64,000 bases of DNA from RYN-230 sp963829725 (GTDB lineage Bacteria > Actinomycetota > Actinomycetes > Streptosporangiales > Streptosporangiaceae), in the NCBI GenBank assembly GCA_963829725.1, contig CAWHJW010000005.1, forward strand, positions 620,001 through 684,000. Direction: 5' to 3'. The translations under genes were made by a program, and so were the position numbers. This document shows, piece after piece, positions 50,452 to 59,127 of this stretch. Each line of letters begins with the position of its first letter. The stretch's first letter is position 1. Below the pieces are notes generated by a model that saw nothing but the letters and a program-made list of their open reading frames with translations, ran no database searches and had not been told where the DNA came from.

Positions 50452-51533
50452 TCGAACCGGTAGAACACGCTCGCGGCGAACTCGGCGAGCCTGCGGAACG
50501 ACCGGCCCTTGGGCAGCTCACCGCGCAGCCTGCCGTAGGCGGCACGCCGCCCGCCGGACCGCTGCTGGCGGGCCTTGAGCACGCGCAGCGGGTGACCGAG
50601 CACCCAGCCCACGGCGGCGTACTCGTCCAGCGCGGCCCGCGGGCGCTTGGCCAGCAGGAAGAACACCGTGCGCAGGGTGGACAGCACCAGGTTGCCGACC
50701 AGCGCGGCCAGGGCCGGGCCGAGCGGCCGGTTCGCCAGCAGGGTCAGCAGCGCGTTCCGGCGGTCCATCCGGCGCGGGCGTGGCGCCGCCGACGGGAGCC
50801 GGCGGTTACGTGCCGCCGCCTCCAGGTGGTAAACGACCGCATCGGTGATGACCCGCACCCGGTGCCCGGCCTCATGCACCCGCCAGCAGAAGTCGACGTC
50901 GTCACGGAACAGCGGCATGGCCGGGTCGAAGCCGCCCAGCTGATCCCAGACGTCCCGGCGGACCAGCATGCCGGCGCTGTCCACCGCGAGCACGTCACGG
51001 TCGCCGTCGTGCTGCCCCTGGTCCACCTCGCGCGGCTCGATGCTGGTGACCCGGCGCCCGGCGCCGTCGATGGTGACGCCGGCCGCCAGCAGTACCCGGC
51101 GGTCGGCCCAGTCCATCACCTTCGGGCCCAGCACCGCGGCGGACCGGGCCTCGCCCGCGCCACGCAGCAACTGCTCGAGCGCGTCCTCAGCCGGCTCGCT
51201 GTCGTCGTGCAGCAGCCAGATCCATTCGGTGCGCTCGCCCTGGGCCGGGCCAGGCCCGGGCACGTTGGTGTTGGCGGCCCGGTGCCGCAGGGCCTGCGCG
51301 AGCGCCGCGCCGTACCCCGTCCGGCGGTCCATGCCGAACACCACCGACCGGCCGAGGAGCTCCGCGAGCACGGCTCCGCTGCGGTCCCGGCTGCCGGTGT
51401 CGACCGCGACGACGCGCTGCACCGGCCGGGTCTGGCCGAGCAGCGCTTCCGCGATACGCGGCAGCCACGCGGCCCCGTCATGAGCGACGATGACCGCGGT
51501 GACCACATGCTGGCCTGGCGCGTTAGTTGGCAC
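50412..51533 (-). CDS. Family 2 glycosyltransferase
   Basis: A 373-residue GT2 domain protein. Nucleotide-sugar site VVTAVIVAHDGAAWLPRIAEALLGQ and VVAVDTGSRDRSG, DxD-like LLHDDSEP, acceptor-region RDDVDFCWRVHEAGHRV, and two C-terminal hydrophobic stretches. It ends abruptly in YRFDPDRHGG just where the membrane half begins in another frame. Probably one protein in the living cell. The sugar donor and acceptor are unknown. The GTG start has no ribosome site. Confidence 0.83.
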   Translation of the reverse strand: MPTNAPGQHVVTAVIVAHDGAAWLPRIAEALLGQTRPVQRVVAVDTGSRDRSGAVLAELLGRSVVFGMDRRTGYGAALAQALRHRAANTNVPGPGPAQGERTEWIWLLHDDSEPAEDALEQLLRGAGEARSAAVLGPKVMDWADRRVLLAAGVTIDGAGRRVTSIEPREVDQGQHDGDRDVLAVDSAGMLVRRDVWDQLGGFDPAMPLFRDDVDFCWRVHEAGHRVRVITDAVVYHLEAAARNRRLPSAAPRPRRMDRRNALLTLLANRPLGPALAALVGNLVLSTLRTVFFLLAKRPRAALDEYAAVGWVLGHPLRVLKARQQRSGGRRAAYGRLRGELPKGRSFRRLAEFAASVFYRFDPDRHGGQPSRHR

Positions 51534-51869
51534 GGATGTCCGCTTGCTGCTCAGAACGGGTCACCCGAGCACGTCCTGCCACACAGGCCGCTCAGGCCCC
51601 GTCAGGGGCGGGTACGCGGTGAACAATACGCGACCTGATGCCGACCAGGAGGGCACTCGCGGCGCTTCGCTGCACACCGCTACCCACCGCCGCAATCGCG
51701 GCTACTGACCGCAGTCTGGGACCGGCATCCGGCATCACATCCCGGCGCCAGGCAGCGGCCCCGCGGCCGGCAGTGCTGGGCGGCCAGCCGCCACCCAGCA
51801 CTGCCGTCCGCCGAGCGCCCAGCCCCGCCGCCCGGCGCCGTTGTGCAGCCGCGCCGGGCGGTCACCGGG
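51534..51869. other. Intergenic region between whiB and the GT2 gene
   Basis: A 336-base region on the 3' side of whiB and the 5' side of the GT2 gene. I found no convincing promoter, RNA or repeat. Confidence 0.4.
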
Positions 51870-52151
51870 CTAGATGGCCTCGCGCTTCATCCGGCGGCGC
51901 TCCCGCTCGGACAGGCCGCCCCAGATGCCGAACCGCTCGTCGTGCTCCAGCGCGTACTCCAGGCACTCGGCCCTGACCTCACAGCCGCGGCACACCTTCT
52001 TGGCTTCCCGGGTGGAACCGCCCTTTTCGGGGAAGAAAGCCTCCGGGTCCGTCTGCGCGCACAAGGCGCGATCTTGCCAGCCCACTTCGCCAGCGTCATC
52101 CACTCCGATACCAAACCCACCGGGCGCCAGCGGGACGATGACGTCGGCCAC
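51870..52151 (-). CDS. WhiB-family iron-sulphur transcription factor
   Basis: A 93-residue WhiB-like protein. Four cysteines for a [4Fe-4S] cluster are seen in LCAQTDPEAFF, VCRGCEVRAECLEYAL, followed by the G[IV]WGG turn (GIWGGLSERERRRMKR) and a basic DNA-binding end. Position beside cofD and the sequence match the WhiB/WhmD (WhiB2) group that controls septation in sporulating hyphae and mycobacterial division. GTG 52151 with GGAGG six bases upstream is the true start, as the frame extends further upstream without similarity. Promoter at 52219-52248. Confidence 0.93.
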   Translation of the reverse strand: MADVIVPLAPGGFGIGVDDAGEVGWQDRALCAQTDPEAFFPEKGGSTREAKKVCRGCEVRAECLEYALEHDERFGIWGGLSERERRRMKREAI

Positions 52152-52218
52152 AGCGCACCTCCTGCCCCTTCGATGTCTCGTGCCCTCTCCCCCGGAGCAC
52201 AAGAACTACACGCTTGAA

Positions 52219-52248
52219 ATTACACCCGCGTGTCTTGCATTGAGTCAA
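52219..52248 (-). promoter_or_regulatory. Putative vegetative promoter of whiB
   Basis: Read on the minus strand: TTGACT (52248-52243), an 18-base spacer and TGTAAT (52224-52219). It lies about 70 bases upstream of the whiB start in the most AT-rich stretch of the region. The cofD gene lies divergently; no equally good pair was seen for it. Confidence 0.5.
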
Positions 52249-52371
52249 GCTGGATACGTGGTAGAGGCGGTGTTCTTGACCCTGATGAGCGGAAAGTCCG
52301 GGTGAGATTTCTGCTCACGTTCCCCGGGGGCCGCCCACGGCGGCCCGGCCGGGGTTGCAAGACTGGCCGCC

Positions 52372-53322
52372 ATGCGCATCACCGTGCTGGCCGGCGGAGT
52401 CGGCGCCGCGCGCTTCCTGCGGGGCCTGAAAGCGGAGATCCCGGACGCATCGATCACTGTCATCGGGAACACCGGTGACGACATCACCCTGTTCGGGCTG
52501 CACGTCTCGCCCGACCTGGACACCGTCATGTACACCCTGGGCGGCGGGATCAGCGAGGACCAAGGCTGGGGCCGGGCCGGGGACACGTTCACCGTCCTGG
52601 GGGAACTGGCCGCCTACCAGATCGGGCCGGACTGGTTCAGCCTGGGCGACCGGGACTTCGCCACGCATATCGCCCGGACCAGCATGATGGCGGCGGGCCA
52701 GCCGCTGTCGGCCGTCACAGCGGCACTCTGCCAGCGCTGGCAGCCGGGCGTGCGGCTGCTGCCCATGACGGACGACCAGGTGCAGACCATGGTGGCCATC
52801 CGGGACGCGGCGGGTCCGCGCCGGATCCATTTCCAGGAGTGGTGGGTCCGGCTGCATGCCGAGGCGCCCGCCGAGCAGATCGTGGCCGGCGGCGCGGCGC
52901 AGGCGGCCCCGGCACCCGGGGTGCTGGAGGCCATCGACGCGGCCGACCTGGTGCTGTTCCCGCCCTCCAACCCGGTGGTGAGCATCGGGACCATCCTGGC
53001 CGTGCCGGGGATTGCCGAGGCCGTCAGGCGCAAGACCGTCGTCGGGGTGTCCCCGATCATCGGGGGCGCGCCGGTGCGCGGCATGGCCGATGCCTGCCTG
53101 GCCGCCATCGGGGTGCCGGCCACCGCCCAGGCGGTGGCCGCCCATTACGGCCCGGGACTGCTGGATGGCTGGCTCGTGGACGAGCAGGACAAGGCCGCGG
53201 CGGACGCGCCGGAACTGGCCGGGATCGCGGTGCGGGCCCGGCCGCTGTACATGACCGACCTGGCGGCCACGGCCGCCATCGCCCGGGCCGCGCTCGACCT
53301 GGCCGCGGAGCTGGGCCGGTGA
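52372..53322 (+). CDS. cofD: 2-phospho-L-lactate transferase (CofD/FbiA)
   Basis: CofD joins the phospholactyl (or phosphoenolpyruvyl) part to 7,8-didemethyl-8-hydroxy-5-deazariboflavin (FO), giving dehydro-F420-0 or F420-0. The 316-residue protein begins MRITVLAGGVGAARFLRGL and shows VIGNTGDD, LGDRDFATH, FPPSNPVVSIGTIL and SPIIGG, all family segments. The stop overlaps cofE as GTGA. It is divergent from whiB over 220 bases. No clear ribosome site. Confidence 0.95.
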   Translation: MRITVLAGGVGAARFLRGLKAEIPDASITVIGNTGDDITLFGLHVSPDLDTVMYTLGGGISEDQGWGRAGDTFTVLGELAAYQIGPDWFSLGDRDFATHIARTSMMAAGQPLSAVTAALCQRWQPGVRLLPMTDDQVQTMVAIRDAAGPRRIHFQEWWVRLHAEAPAEQIVAGGAAQAAPAPGVLEAIDAADLVLFPPSNPVVSIGTILAVPGIAEAVRRKTVVGVSPIIGGAPVRGMADACLAAIGVPATAQAVAAHYGPGLLDGWLVDEQDKAAADAPELAGIAVRARPLYMTDLAATAAIARAALDLAAELGR

Positions 53323-54647
53323 CCGGGCCGGGGCGGGCGCCGCTGCAGGAGCAGGCGCCGCTGCCGGGGCCGGGATTCACCGTGACCGGCCTGCCCGGCC
53401 TCCCCGAGGTCGTCCCCGGCACCAACCTGGCCGCCCTGATCGCGGGAGCCGCGCCCGGCCTGGCCGACGGCGACATCCTGGTGATCACCTCGAAGATCGT
53501 CAGCAAGGCCGAGGGCCGGGTGATGGCCGGCGACCGCGAGGCGGCGATCGACGCGGAGACGGTGCGGGTGGTGGCCCAGCGTGGCCCGGCGCGGATCGTG
53601 GAGACCCGCCACGGCCTGGTGCTGGCCGCGGCGGGGGTGGACAATTCCAACACCGAGCCGGGAACGGTGGCGCTGCTGCCCGAGGACCCGGACGGGTCAG
53701 CCCGGCGGATCCGCAAGGTCCTGCACGAGCGGCTCGGCGTCACCGTGGGGGTGCTGATCACCGACACCATGGGCCGGCCATGGCGGATGGGCCAGGCCGA
53801 CGCGGCCATCGGCACGGCGGGCCTGCAGCCGCTGCAGGACTACCGCGGCCTGCCGGACACGTTCGGCACGCGGCTCGAGGTGACCCTGGCCGCCGTGGCC
53901 GACGAACTGGCGTCCGCCGCCGACCTGGTCAAGGGGAAGACCAGCGGCATCCCGGTGGCGCTCGTCCGCGGCCTGGCCAGCCTGGTCACCGAGGCGGACG
54001 GCCCGGGCGCCCGGGCCCTCATCCGGCCCGCCGCCGAGGACATGTTCCGGTTCGGCTCGGCTGACGTGCTGGCCGCGCGGCGGACGGTCCGCGAGTTCAC
54101 CGCGGACCCGGTCGACGCCGACGCGGTCCGCCGGGCCATCGCGGCCGCGCTCACCGCGCCCGCGCCGCACCATTCGTCGCCCGTCCGGTTCGTGGTGGTG
54201 TCCTCGGCGGGGGCGCGGACCGCGCTGCTCGACGACATGCTCGCCGCCTGGGTCACCGACCTGCGCGCGGACGGGTTCACCGAGGAACAGATCGCCCGCC
54301 GGGTGCGGCGCGGTGAGCCGCTGCGCCGGGCGCCGCTGATCATCGTGCCCTGCCTGGTCGCCGAGGCGGCGCACGCCTACCCGGATCAGCGCCGGGCCGC
54401 CGCCGAACGTGAGATGTTCGTGGTCGCGACCGGGGCGGCGGTGCAGAACCTGCTGGTCGCCCTGGCGGTGGAGGGGCTGGGTTCCTGCTGGGTGTCGAGC
54501 ACGATGTTCTGCCGGCCGGTCGCGGCCGCCGCGCTCGGCCTCCCGGCCGACTGGGAGCCCATGGGCGCGGTCGGCGTGGGCCACCCGGCCGCCCCAGCCA
54601 GGGACCGCCCCCCGCGCAACCCGGGTGACTTCATGCTGACCCGGTAA
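53319..54647 (+). CDS. cofE: Coenzyme F420 gamma-glutamyl ligase with nitroreductase domain (CofE/FbiB)
   Basis: A 442-residue two-domain FbiB-type enzyme. The N-terminal CofE part (PEVVPGTNLAALI, ILVITSKIVSKAEGR, VGVLITDTMGRPWR) adds glutamates to F420-0. The C-terminal FMN-dependent nitroreductase-like part (about 245-442, TVREFTADPV, HSSPVRFVVVSS) reduces dehydro-F420-0 and aids glutamylation in the Mycobacterium family. Coupled to cofD through GTGA. The whole pathway needs fbiC, found at 56344. Confidence 0.95.
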   Translation: MTGPGRAPLQEQAPLPGPGFTVTGLPGLPEVVPGTNLAALIAGAAPGLADGDILVITSKIVSKAEGRVMAGDREAAIDAETVRVVAQRGPARIVETRHGLVLAAAGVDNSNTEPGTVALLPEDPDGSARRIRKVLHERLGVTVGVLITDTMGRPWRMGQADAAIGTAGLQPLQDYRGLPDTFGTRLEVTLAAVADELASAADLVKGKTSGIPVALVRGLASLVTEADGPGARALIRPAAEDMFRFGSADVLAARRTVREFTADPVDADAVRRAIAAALTAPAPHHSSPVRFVVVSSAGARTALLDDMLAAWVTDLRADGFTEEQIARRVRRGEPLRRAPLIIVPCLVAEAAHAYPDQRRAAAEREMFVVATGAAVQNLLVALAVEGLGSCWVSSTMFCRPVAAAALGLPADWEPMGAVGVGHPAAPARDRPPRNPGDFMLTR

Positions 54648-54756
54648 CCGCGCAGCGCCCACCGCATGGCTGCCCCCCATGACATGACGGTCACAACCAT
54701 GCAGTTCCACTACAGCAGATCCCCATCCATGCCCGTGGCCGCTCAGGGGCCGCGGG

Positions 54757-54842
54757 CGCGGGCCTGAGGGTGGGGCGGCGGGCCTGAGAGGGTGGGGCGG
54801 CGGGACTCAGAGGGTGGCGGCGGGACTCAGAGGCCGAGGCGG
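54757..54842. repeat. GC-rich tandem repeat over the 3' end of the oxidase gene
   Basis: Four imperfect copies of about 20-23 bases with the core GAGGGTGGGGCGGCGGG lie between cofE and the oxidase gene. The last copy overlaps the oxidase stop codon at 54827, so the end of the gene was duplicated outward. Confidence 0.75.
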
Positions 54843-56212
54843 CGGGAGAGGTCGGAGCCGAGGATGCCCTGCGGGTCGAGTTCGGCCCGCAGCTTGCGGA
54901 ACTCCTCCAGCCGCGGGTACATCCGGGCCAGCGTGTCCGGGCGCACCCGGGAGTCCTTGGCCAGGTAGACGCGGCCGCCGGCCTCGGCGACCTGCTCGTC
55001 CAGCTGGTCCAGCAGCCCGGCCAGGCCGGGGGTGCCCGCCGGGAAGTCCAGCGCCAGGGTCCAGCCGGGCATCGGGAACGACAGCAGTCCCGGGTCCGCC
55101 GGGCCGAACCTTTTCAGCACGGTCACGAACGACGGCGCCCGGGCTGCGCTGATCCGCTCCAGTGACCGGCGGACCAGCGCCTCCTGCCCGAACGGCACCA
55201 CGTACTGGTACTGGCGGAAGCCGGCCGGGCCGTAGACGCGGTTCCAGTTCCTGATCCCGTCCAGCGGGTGGAAGAACGCGCCGATGGTCTGGATCTGCCC
55301 GACCCGGTTCCGCGGGGCCTTGCGGTACCACGCCTCGTTGGCCAGCCCCACGGTGGCCGCGTTGAGCAGGCCGCTGGGAAACACCCCCGGGGCGCCGAGC
55401 CGGGCGCCATGCCGGAAGGCCAGCGGGTCGCGCCGGGCGGCGGCGGGCAGGTCGCCGAGCACGGCGAAATCACCGCTGGTGATCACCGACCGGCCCAGGT
55501 TCCTGCCCCGGGCCAGGCAGTCGGTCCAGGCCACCGTGTAGCCGTACTGGTCGTCGGTGGCCGACAGGTACGCCATGGTCTCGTCGATGTCACTGGTGCG
55601 GACGGTGTCCACCCGGACCCGCGACGTCTCCACCTTCTTCAGCTGGACCGCCGCGCGCAGCACGATCCCGGTCAGGCCCATCCCGCCCGCCGTGGCCCAG
55701 AACAGCCCGGGATTGGCGTCCGGGGTGACCCGGCGCTCGGTGCCGTCCGGCAGCAGCAGGTCGAACCACGGCACATGCTGCGCGAAGCTGCCCGCCACGT
55801 GATGATTCTTGCCGTGCACGTCGGCGGCGATGGCTCCGCCGATGGTCACCTGCCGGGTGCCCGGGGACACCGGCACGAACCAGCCGGCCGGCAGCCCAGT
55901 GGTCATGATCTGCTCGAGGCTCACCCCGGCCTGGCAGGTGACCAGGCCGGCCTCATGGTCGAAGCTGATGATCCGGTTCATCGCGGCGGTCTCGATGACG
56001 AGGCCGCCGCCGTTCTGTGCCGCGTTGTTGTAGCTGCGGCCCAGGCCGCGGGCGATCACGCCGCCCGCCGTGGCCGCGGCGAGCAGCCCGGCCACCTCGG
56101 CGGGGCTGGCGGGAGCGGCCAGCGTGGCCGCGGACGGGTCGATCCGCCCCCATCCGGTGAGCTGCACGGTGCCGCCGTCCGCCACGGCCGCCCCCGGCTG
56201 CCGATCCGCCAT
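54827..56212 (-). CDS. FAD-binding oxidoreductase, DprE1-like
   Basis: A 461-residue vanillyl-alcohol-oxidase-family flavoprotein similar to DprE1, the decaprenylphosphoryl-ribose 2'-epimerase oxidase. FAD-fold segments ARGLGRSYNNAAQNGGGLV, VSPGTRQVTIGGAIAADVHGKNHH and the C-terminal GGRVYLAKDSRVRPDTLARMYPRLEEF match DprE1 well. The benzothiazinone-reactive cysteine of mycobacterial DprE1 (GWNICVDFP) is Ala here (GWTLALDFP). No DprE2 partner gene lies nearby, so the epimerase reaction is unproven. It is encoded between two F420 genes but on the other strand to cofE. Confidence 0.85.
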   Translation of the reverse strand: MADRQPGAAVADGGTVQLTGWGRIDPSAATLAAPASPAEVAGLLAAATAGGVIARGLGRSYNNAAQNGGGLVIETAAMNRIISFDHEAGLVTCQAGVSLEQIMTTGLPAGWFVPVSPGTRQVTIGGAIAADVHGKNHHVAGSFAQHVPWFDLLLPDGTERRVTPDANPGLFWATAGGMGLTGIVLRAAVQLKKVETSRVRVDTVRTSDIDETMAYLSATDDQYGYTVAWTDCLARGRNLGRSVITSGDFAVLGDLPAAARRDPLAFRHGARLGAPGVFPSGLLNAATVGLANEAWYRKAPRNRVGQIQTIGAFFHPLDGIRNWNRVYGPAGFRQYQYVVPFGQEALVRRSLERISAARAPSFVTVLKRFGPADPGLLSFPMPGWTLALDFPAGTPGLAGLLDQLDEQVAEAGGRVYLAKDSRVRPDTLARMYPRLEEFRKLRAELDPQGILGSDLSRRLGL

Positions 56213-56343
56213 CCTCGTCCTCCCCTTCGCGCCGCCCGACGGCCGGCCGAGGTCCTCGCAAGCCCGCCGGCCCGTTGTGGTGCACCCCCGATCATGCTCC
56301 GTCCCAGGCTGCCGGGGGGCGGCTACGGCGTGACCCGCCGCGG

Positions 56344-58983
56344 TTAGGGCGTGACCAGCGGCAGCGGAATCCGGGCCCCGCCCTGAGCGGCCGCGTACAC
56401 GCCGTCACTGGCGGCCGCCGCGGCCCGCCGTTCGGCGCCCGGGTCGCCGTAGGTGGTGGTGCGCTGGCGGAGCGGCCGCTCCAGCGGGGCGGCCAGGGCC
56501 GCGATCTGGCTGATCGTCTTGAACGAGCCGTGCTGCGACCCGGCCATCCGGCTGATCGTCTCCTCCATCAGCGTCCCGCCGAGGTCGTTGACGCCGCCCT
56601 GGAGCACCTCACGGCATCCGTCCTCGCCGAGCTTGACCCAGGAGCATTGGATCGAGCTGATCGCGCCGTGCAGCAGGACCCGGGACAGCGCGTGCACCGC
56701 CCGGTTCTCGCGCCGGGTCGGCCCGGGCCGGGCCAGCCCGGCCAGGTAGATCGGGGCACTCGCGTGCACGAACGGGAGCAGCACGAACTCGGTGAAGCCG
56801 CCGGTCCGTTCCTGGATCCCGCGGATGACCCGCAGGTGGCCCACCCAGTGAGCCGGGGTGTCCACGTGCCCGTACATCATCGTCGCACTGGTCGGGATGC
56901 CGAGCTCATGCGCGGTGGTGATCACCTCGATCCAGGCCGAGGCGGGCAGCTTGCCCTTGGTCAGCACCCAGCGCACGTCATCGTCGAGGATCTCCGCCGC
57001 GGTGCCGGGCATCGAGCCGACCCCGGCCTCGCGGGCCCGGCCCAGCCACTCGCGGACCGGCAGGGCCGCACGGGACGCGCCGTTGACCACCTCCATCGGG
57101 GAGAACGCGTGCACATGCATGTCCGGGCGGCGTTCCTTCACCGCGGCGGCGATGTCGAAGTACGCCGTGCCGGGCAGGTCCGGGTGGATGCCGCCCTGCA
57201 GGCACACCTCGGTGGCGCCGGCCTGCCACGCCTCCTCCGCGCGGTCCGCGATCTGCTGCATCGACAGGGTGTAGGCGTCGGCGTCGGTCCGCCGCTGGGC
57301 GAACGCGCAGAACCGGCACCCGGTGTAACAGACGTTGGTGAAGTTGATGTTCCGGTTCACCACGTAGGTGATGTCGTCCCCCATCGCGTCCCGGCGCAGG
57401 GCGTCGGCCAGGGCGGTGAACGCGTCCAGTTCGGCGCCATCGGCATCCAGCAGCGCGAGGGCCTCGCTGTCGCTGATCCCGGCCGGGTCGCGCTCGGCGC
57501 TGCGCAGCGCGGCGGCCACCTCGGGCCGCAGCCGCCGCGGCGCGGCGGCGTGGCCGGGGCGGGCGGTGGGGGCGATCCGGGTGGCCACCTCAGCCCAGTC
57601 CCCGTAGACCTCGCTGAAATCGTCCCTGCGGTCCGCGGTGCGCCCGGTGGTGTCAATGGTGGCGTGCAGGTCGGTACGGCCCGAGGATCCACCCCAGCCG
57701 CCGTCTGGCTCCTGCCACGGCTGGCCGGCCGGGCGGGCATCCTCGCGGGCCAGCCCGGTCTCCGGATCGGCCAGCGCGGCCACGTGCCGGGCCAGCCTCG
57801 GGTCCAGCCACGGCTCGCGGAGGTAGCCCGGGTAGATCGTGAGCCGCTCATGCAGCGTCATCCCGGCCGCCTCGGTCCGCCGGGCCAGATCCCCGATCTG
57901 CGGCCAGGGCCGTTCCGGGTTGACGTGATCCGGGGTGAGCGGGGAGACGCCGCCCCAGTCGTCGATGCCCGCCGCCAGGATCAGCCGGTACTCCTCGCCG
58001 ATGAGGTTCGGCGGGGCCTGGATGCGCAGCCCCGGCCCGAGCACCAGCCGGGCCACCGCGATGGTGGCGGCGAGGTCATCCAGGCCGGCGTCCGGGGTGC
58101 CCCGCATCTTCGTGTCCGGCTTGGCCCGGAAGTTCTGCACGATCACTTCCTGGATGCCGCCGTACTCCCGGGCCACGCCGCGGATCGCGAAGATCGAGTC
58201 GGCCCGCTCGGCCAGGGTCTCGCCGATGCCGACCAGGATCCCGGTAGTGAACGGGACGCTGCTGCGCCCGGCGTCCTCCAGCACCCGCAGCCGCACCGCC
58301 GGGTCCTTGTCCGGGCTGCCGAAGTGGGGCCCGCCCCTCTCGGTGAACAGGCGCGCCGCGGTGGTCTCCAGCATCATGCCCATCGACGGCGCAACCGGCT
58401 TCAGCCGCTGGAAGTCCTGCCAGCTGAGCACGCCCGGGTTGAGATGAGGCAGCAGGCCGGTCTCCTCCAGCACGCGGATCGCCATCGCCCGAACGTAGGA
58501 CAGCGTGTCGCCGTAGCCGTGCGAGTCCAGCCACTCGCGGGCCTGCGGCCAGCGCGCCTCGGGCCGGTCGCCCAGGGTGAACAGGGCCTCCTTGCAGCCC
58601 AGGGCGGCGCCGTCCGCAGCGATCTTCAGCACCTCGTCCGGGGACAGGTACGGGCTGTCCAGCCGCCCCGGCACAGTGACGAAGGTGCAGTAGCCGCAGC
58701 GGTCCCGGCACAGCTGGGTCAGCGGGATGAACACCTTCCGGGAGTAGGTGATGATCCCGGGACGCCCGGCGGCCTCCAGCCCGGCGTCGCGCACCCGGCC
58801 CGCAAAGCTGAGCAGCTCGGTGAGCTGCCCGCCGCGGGCGTGCAGCAGCACCGTGGCCTCGGCGGGGTCGAGGGCCTTGCCGTCCCGGGCCCGGGCCAGG
58901 GCGCGCCGCATGGCGCTGGCGGGCGGGGCAGCTGCCGCGGCCGGGGCGGGGAACGGGGGTAGGCCAGGCGTGTCAGCGCTCAT
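56344..58983 (-). CDS. fbiC: Bifunctional FO synthase (FbiC)
   Basis: An 879-residue fused CofG-CofH radical SAM enzyme that makes FO, the F420 chromophore, from tyrosine and the pyrimidine precursor of flavin. Two radical SAM cysteine motifs are present: CRDRCGYC in the N-terminal (CofG) half and CYTGCRFC in the C-terminal (CofH) half. Other segments: GLLPHLNPGVLSWQDFQRLKP and VCLQGGIHPDLPGTAYFDI. Length and domain order are those of the actinobacterial enzyme. ATG 58983 has only a weak upstream purine run. Confidence 0.97.
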   Translation of the reverse strand: MSADTPGLPPFPAPAAAAAPPASAMRRALARARDGKALDPAEATVLLHARGGQLTELLSFAGRVRDAGLEAAGRPGIITYSRKVFIPLTQLCRDRCGYCTFVTVPGRLDSPYLSPDEVLKIAADGAALGCKEALFTLGDRPEARWPQAREWLDSHGYGDTLSYVRAMAIRVLEETGLLPHLNPGVLSWQDFQRLKPVAPSMGMMLETTAARLFTERGGPHFGSPDKDPAVRLRVLEDAGRSSVPFTTGILVGIGETLAERADSIFAIRGVAREYGGIQEVIVQNFRAKPDTKMRGTPDAGLDDLAATIAVARLVLGPGLRIQAPPNLIGEEYRLILAAGIDDWGGVSPLTPDHVNPERPWPQIGDLARRTEAAGMTLHERLTIYPGYLREPWLDPRLARHVAALADPETGLAREDARPAGQPWQEPDGGWGGSSGRTDLHATIDTTGRTADRRDDFSEVYGDWAEVATRIAPTARPGHAAAPRRLRPEVAAALRSAERDPAGISDSEALALLDADGAELDAFTALADALRRDAMGDDITYVVNRNINFTNVCYTGCRFCAFAQRRTDADAYTLSMQQIADRAEEAWQAGATEVCLQGGIHPDLPGTAYFDIAAAVKERRPDMHVHAFSPMEVVNGASRAALPVREWLGRAREAGVGSMPGTAAEILDDDVRWVLTKGKLPASAWIEVITTAHELGIPTSATMMYGHVDTPAHWVGHLRVIRGIQERTGGFTEFVLLPFVHASAPIYLAGLARPGPTRRENRAVHALSRVLLHGAISSIQCSWVKLGEDGCREVLQGGVNDLGGTLMEETISRMAGSQHGSFKTISQIAALAAPLERPLRQRTTTYGDPGAERRAAAAASDGVYAAAQGGARIPLPLVTP

Positions 58984-59127
58984 GCCCCAACACTAGGAGG
59001 CGCCCCCGGGTCATCCCGGACTGGGGATCAGCCCACGCCGCCCGGCCCTGCCACGACAATGCGGTGAGTTTGGGTCGCATACGCCCCCGGACTCACCGCG
59101 CAACGTGATGGCGCGGCGGGCGCGGCG

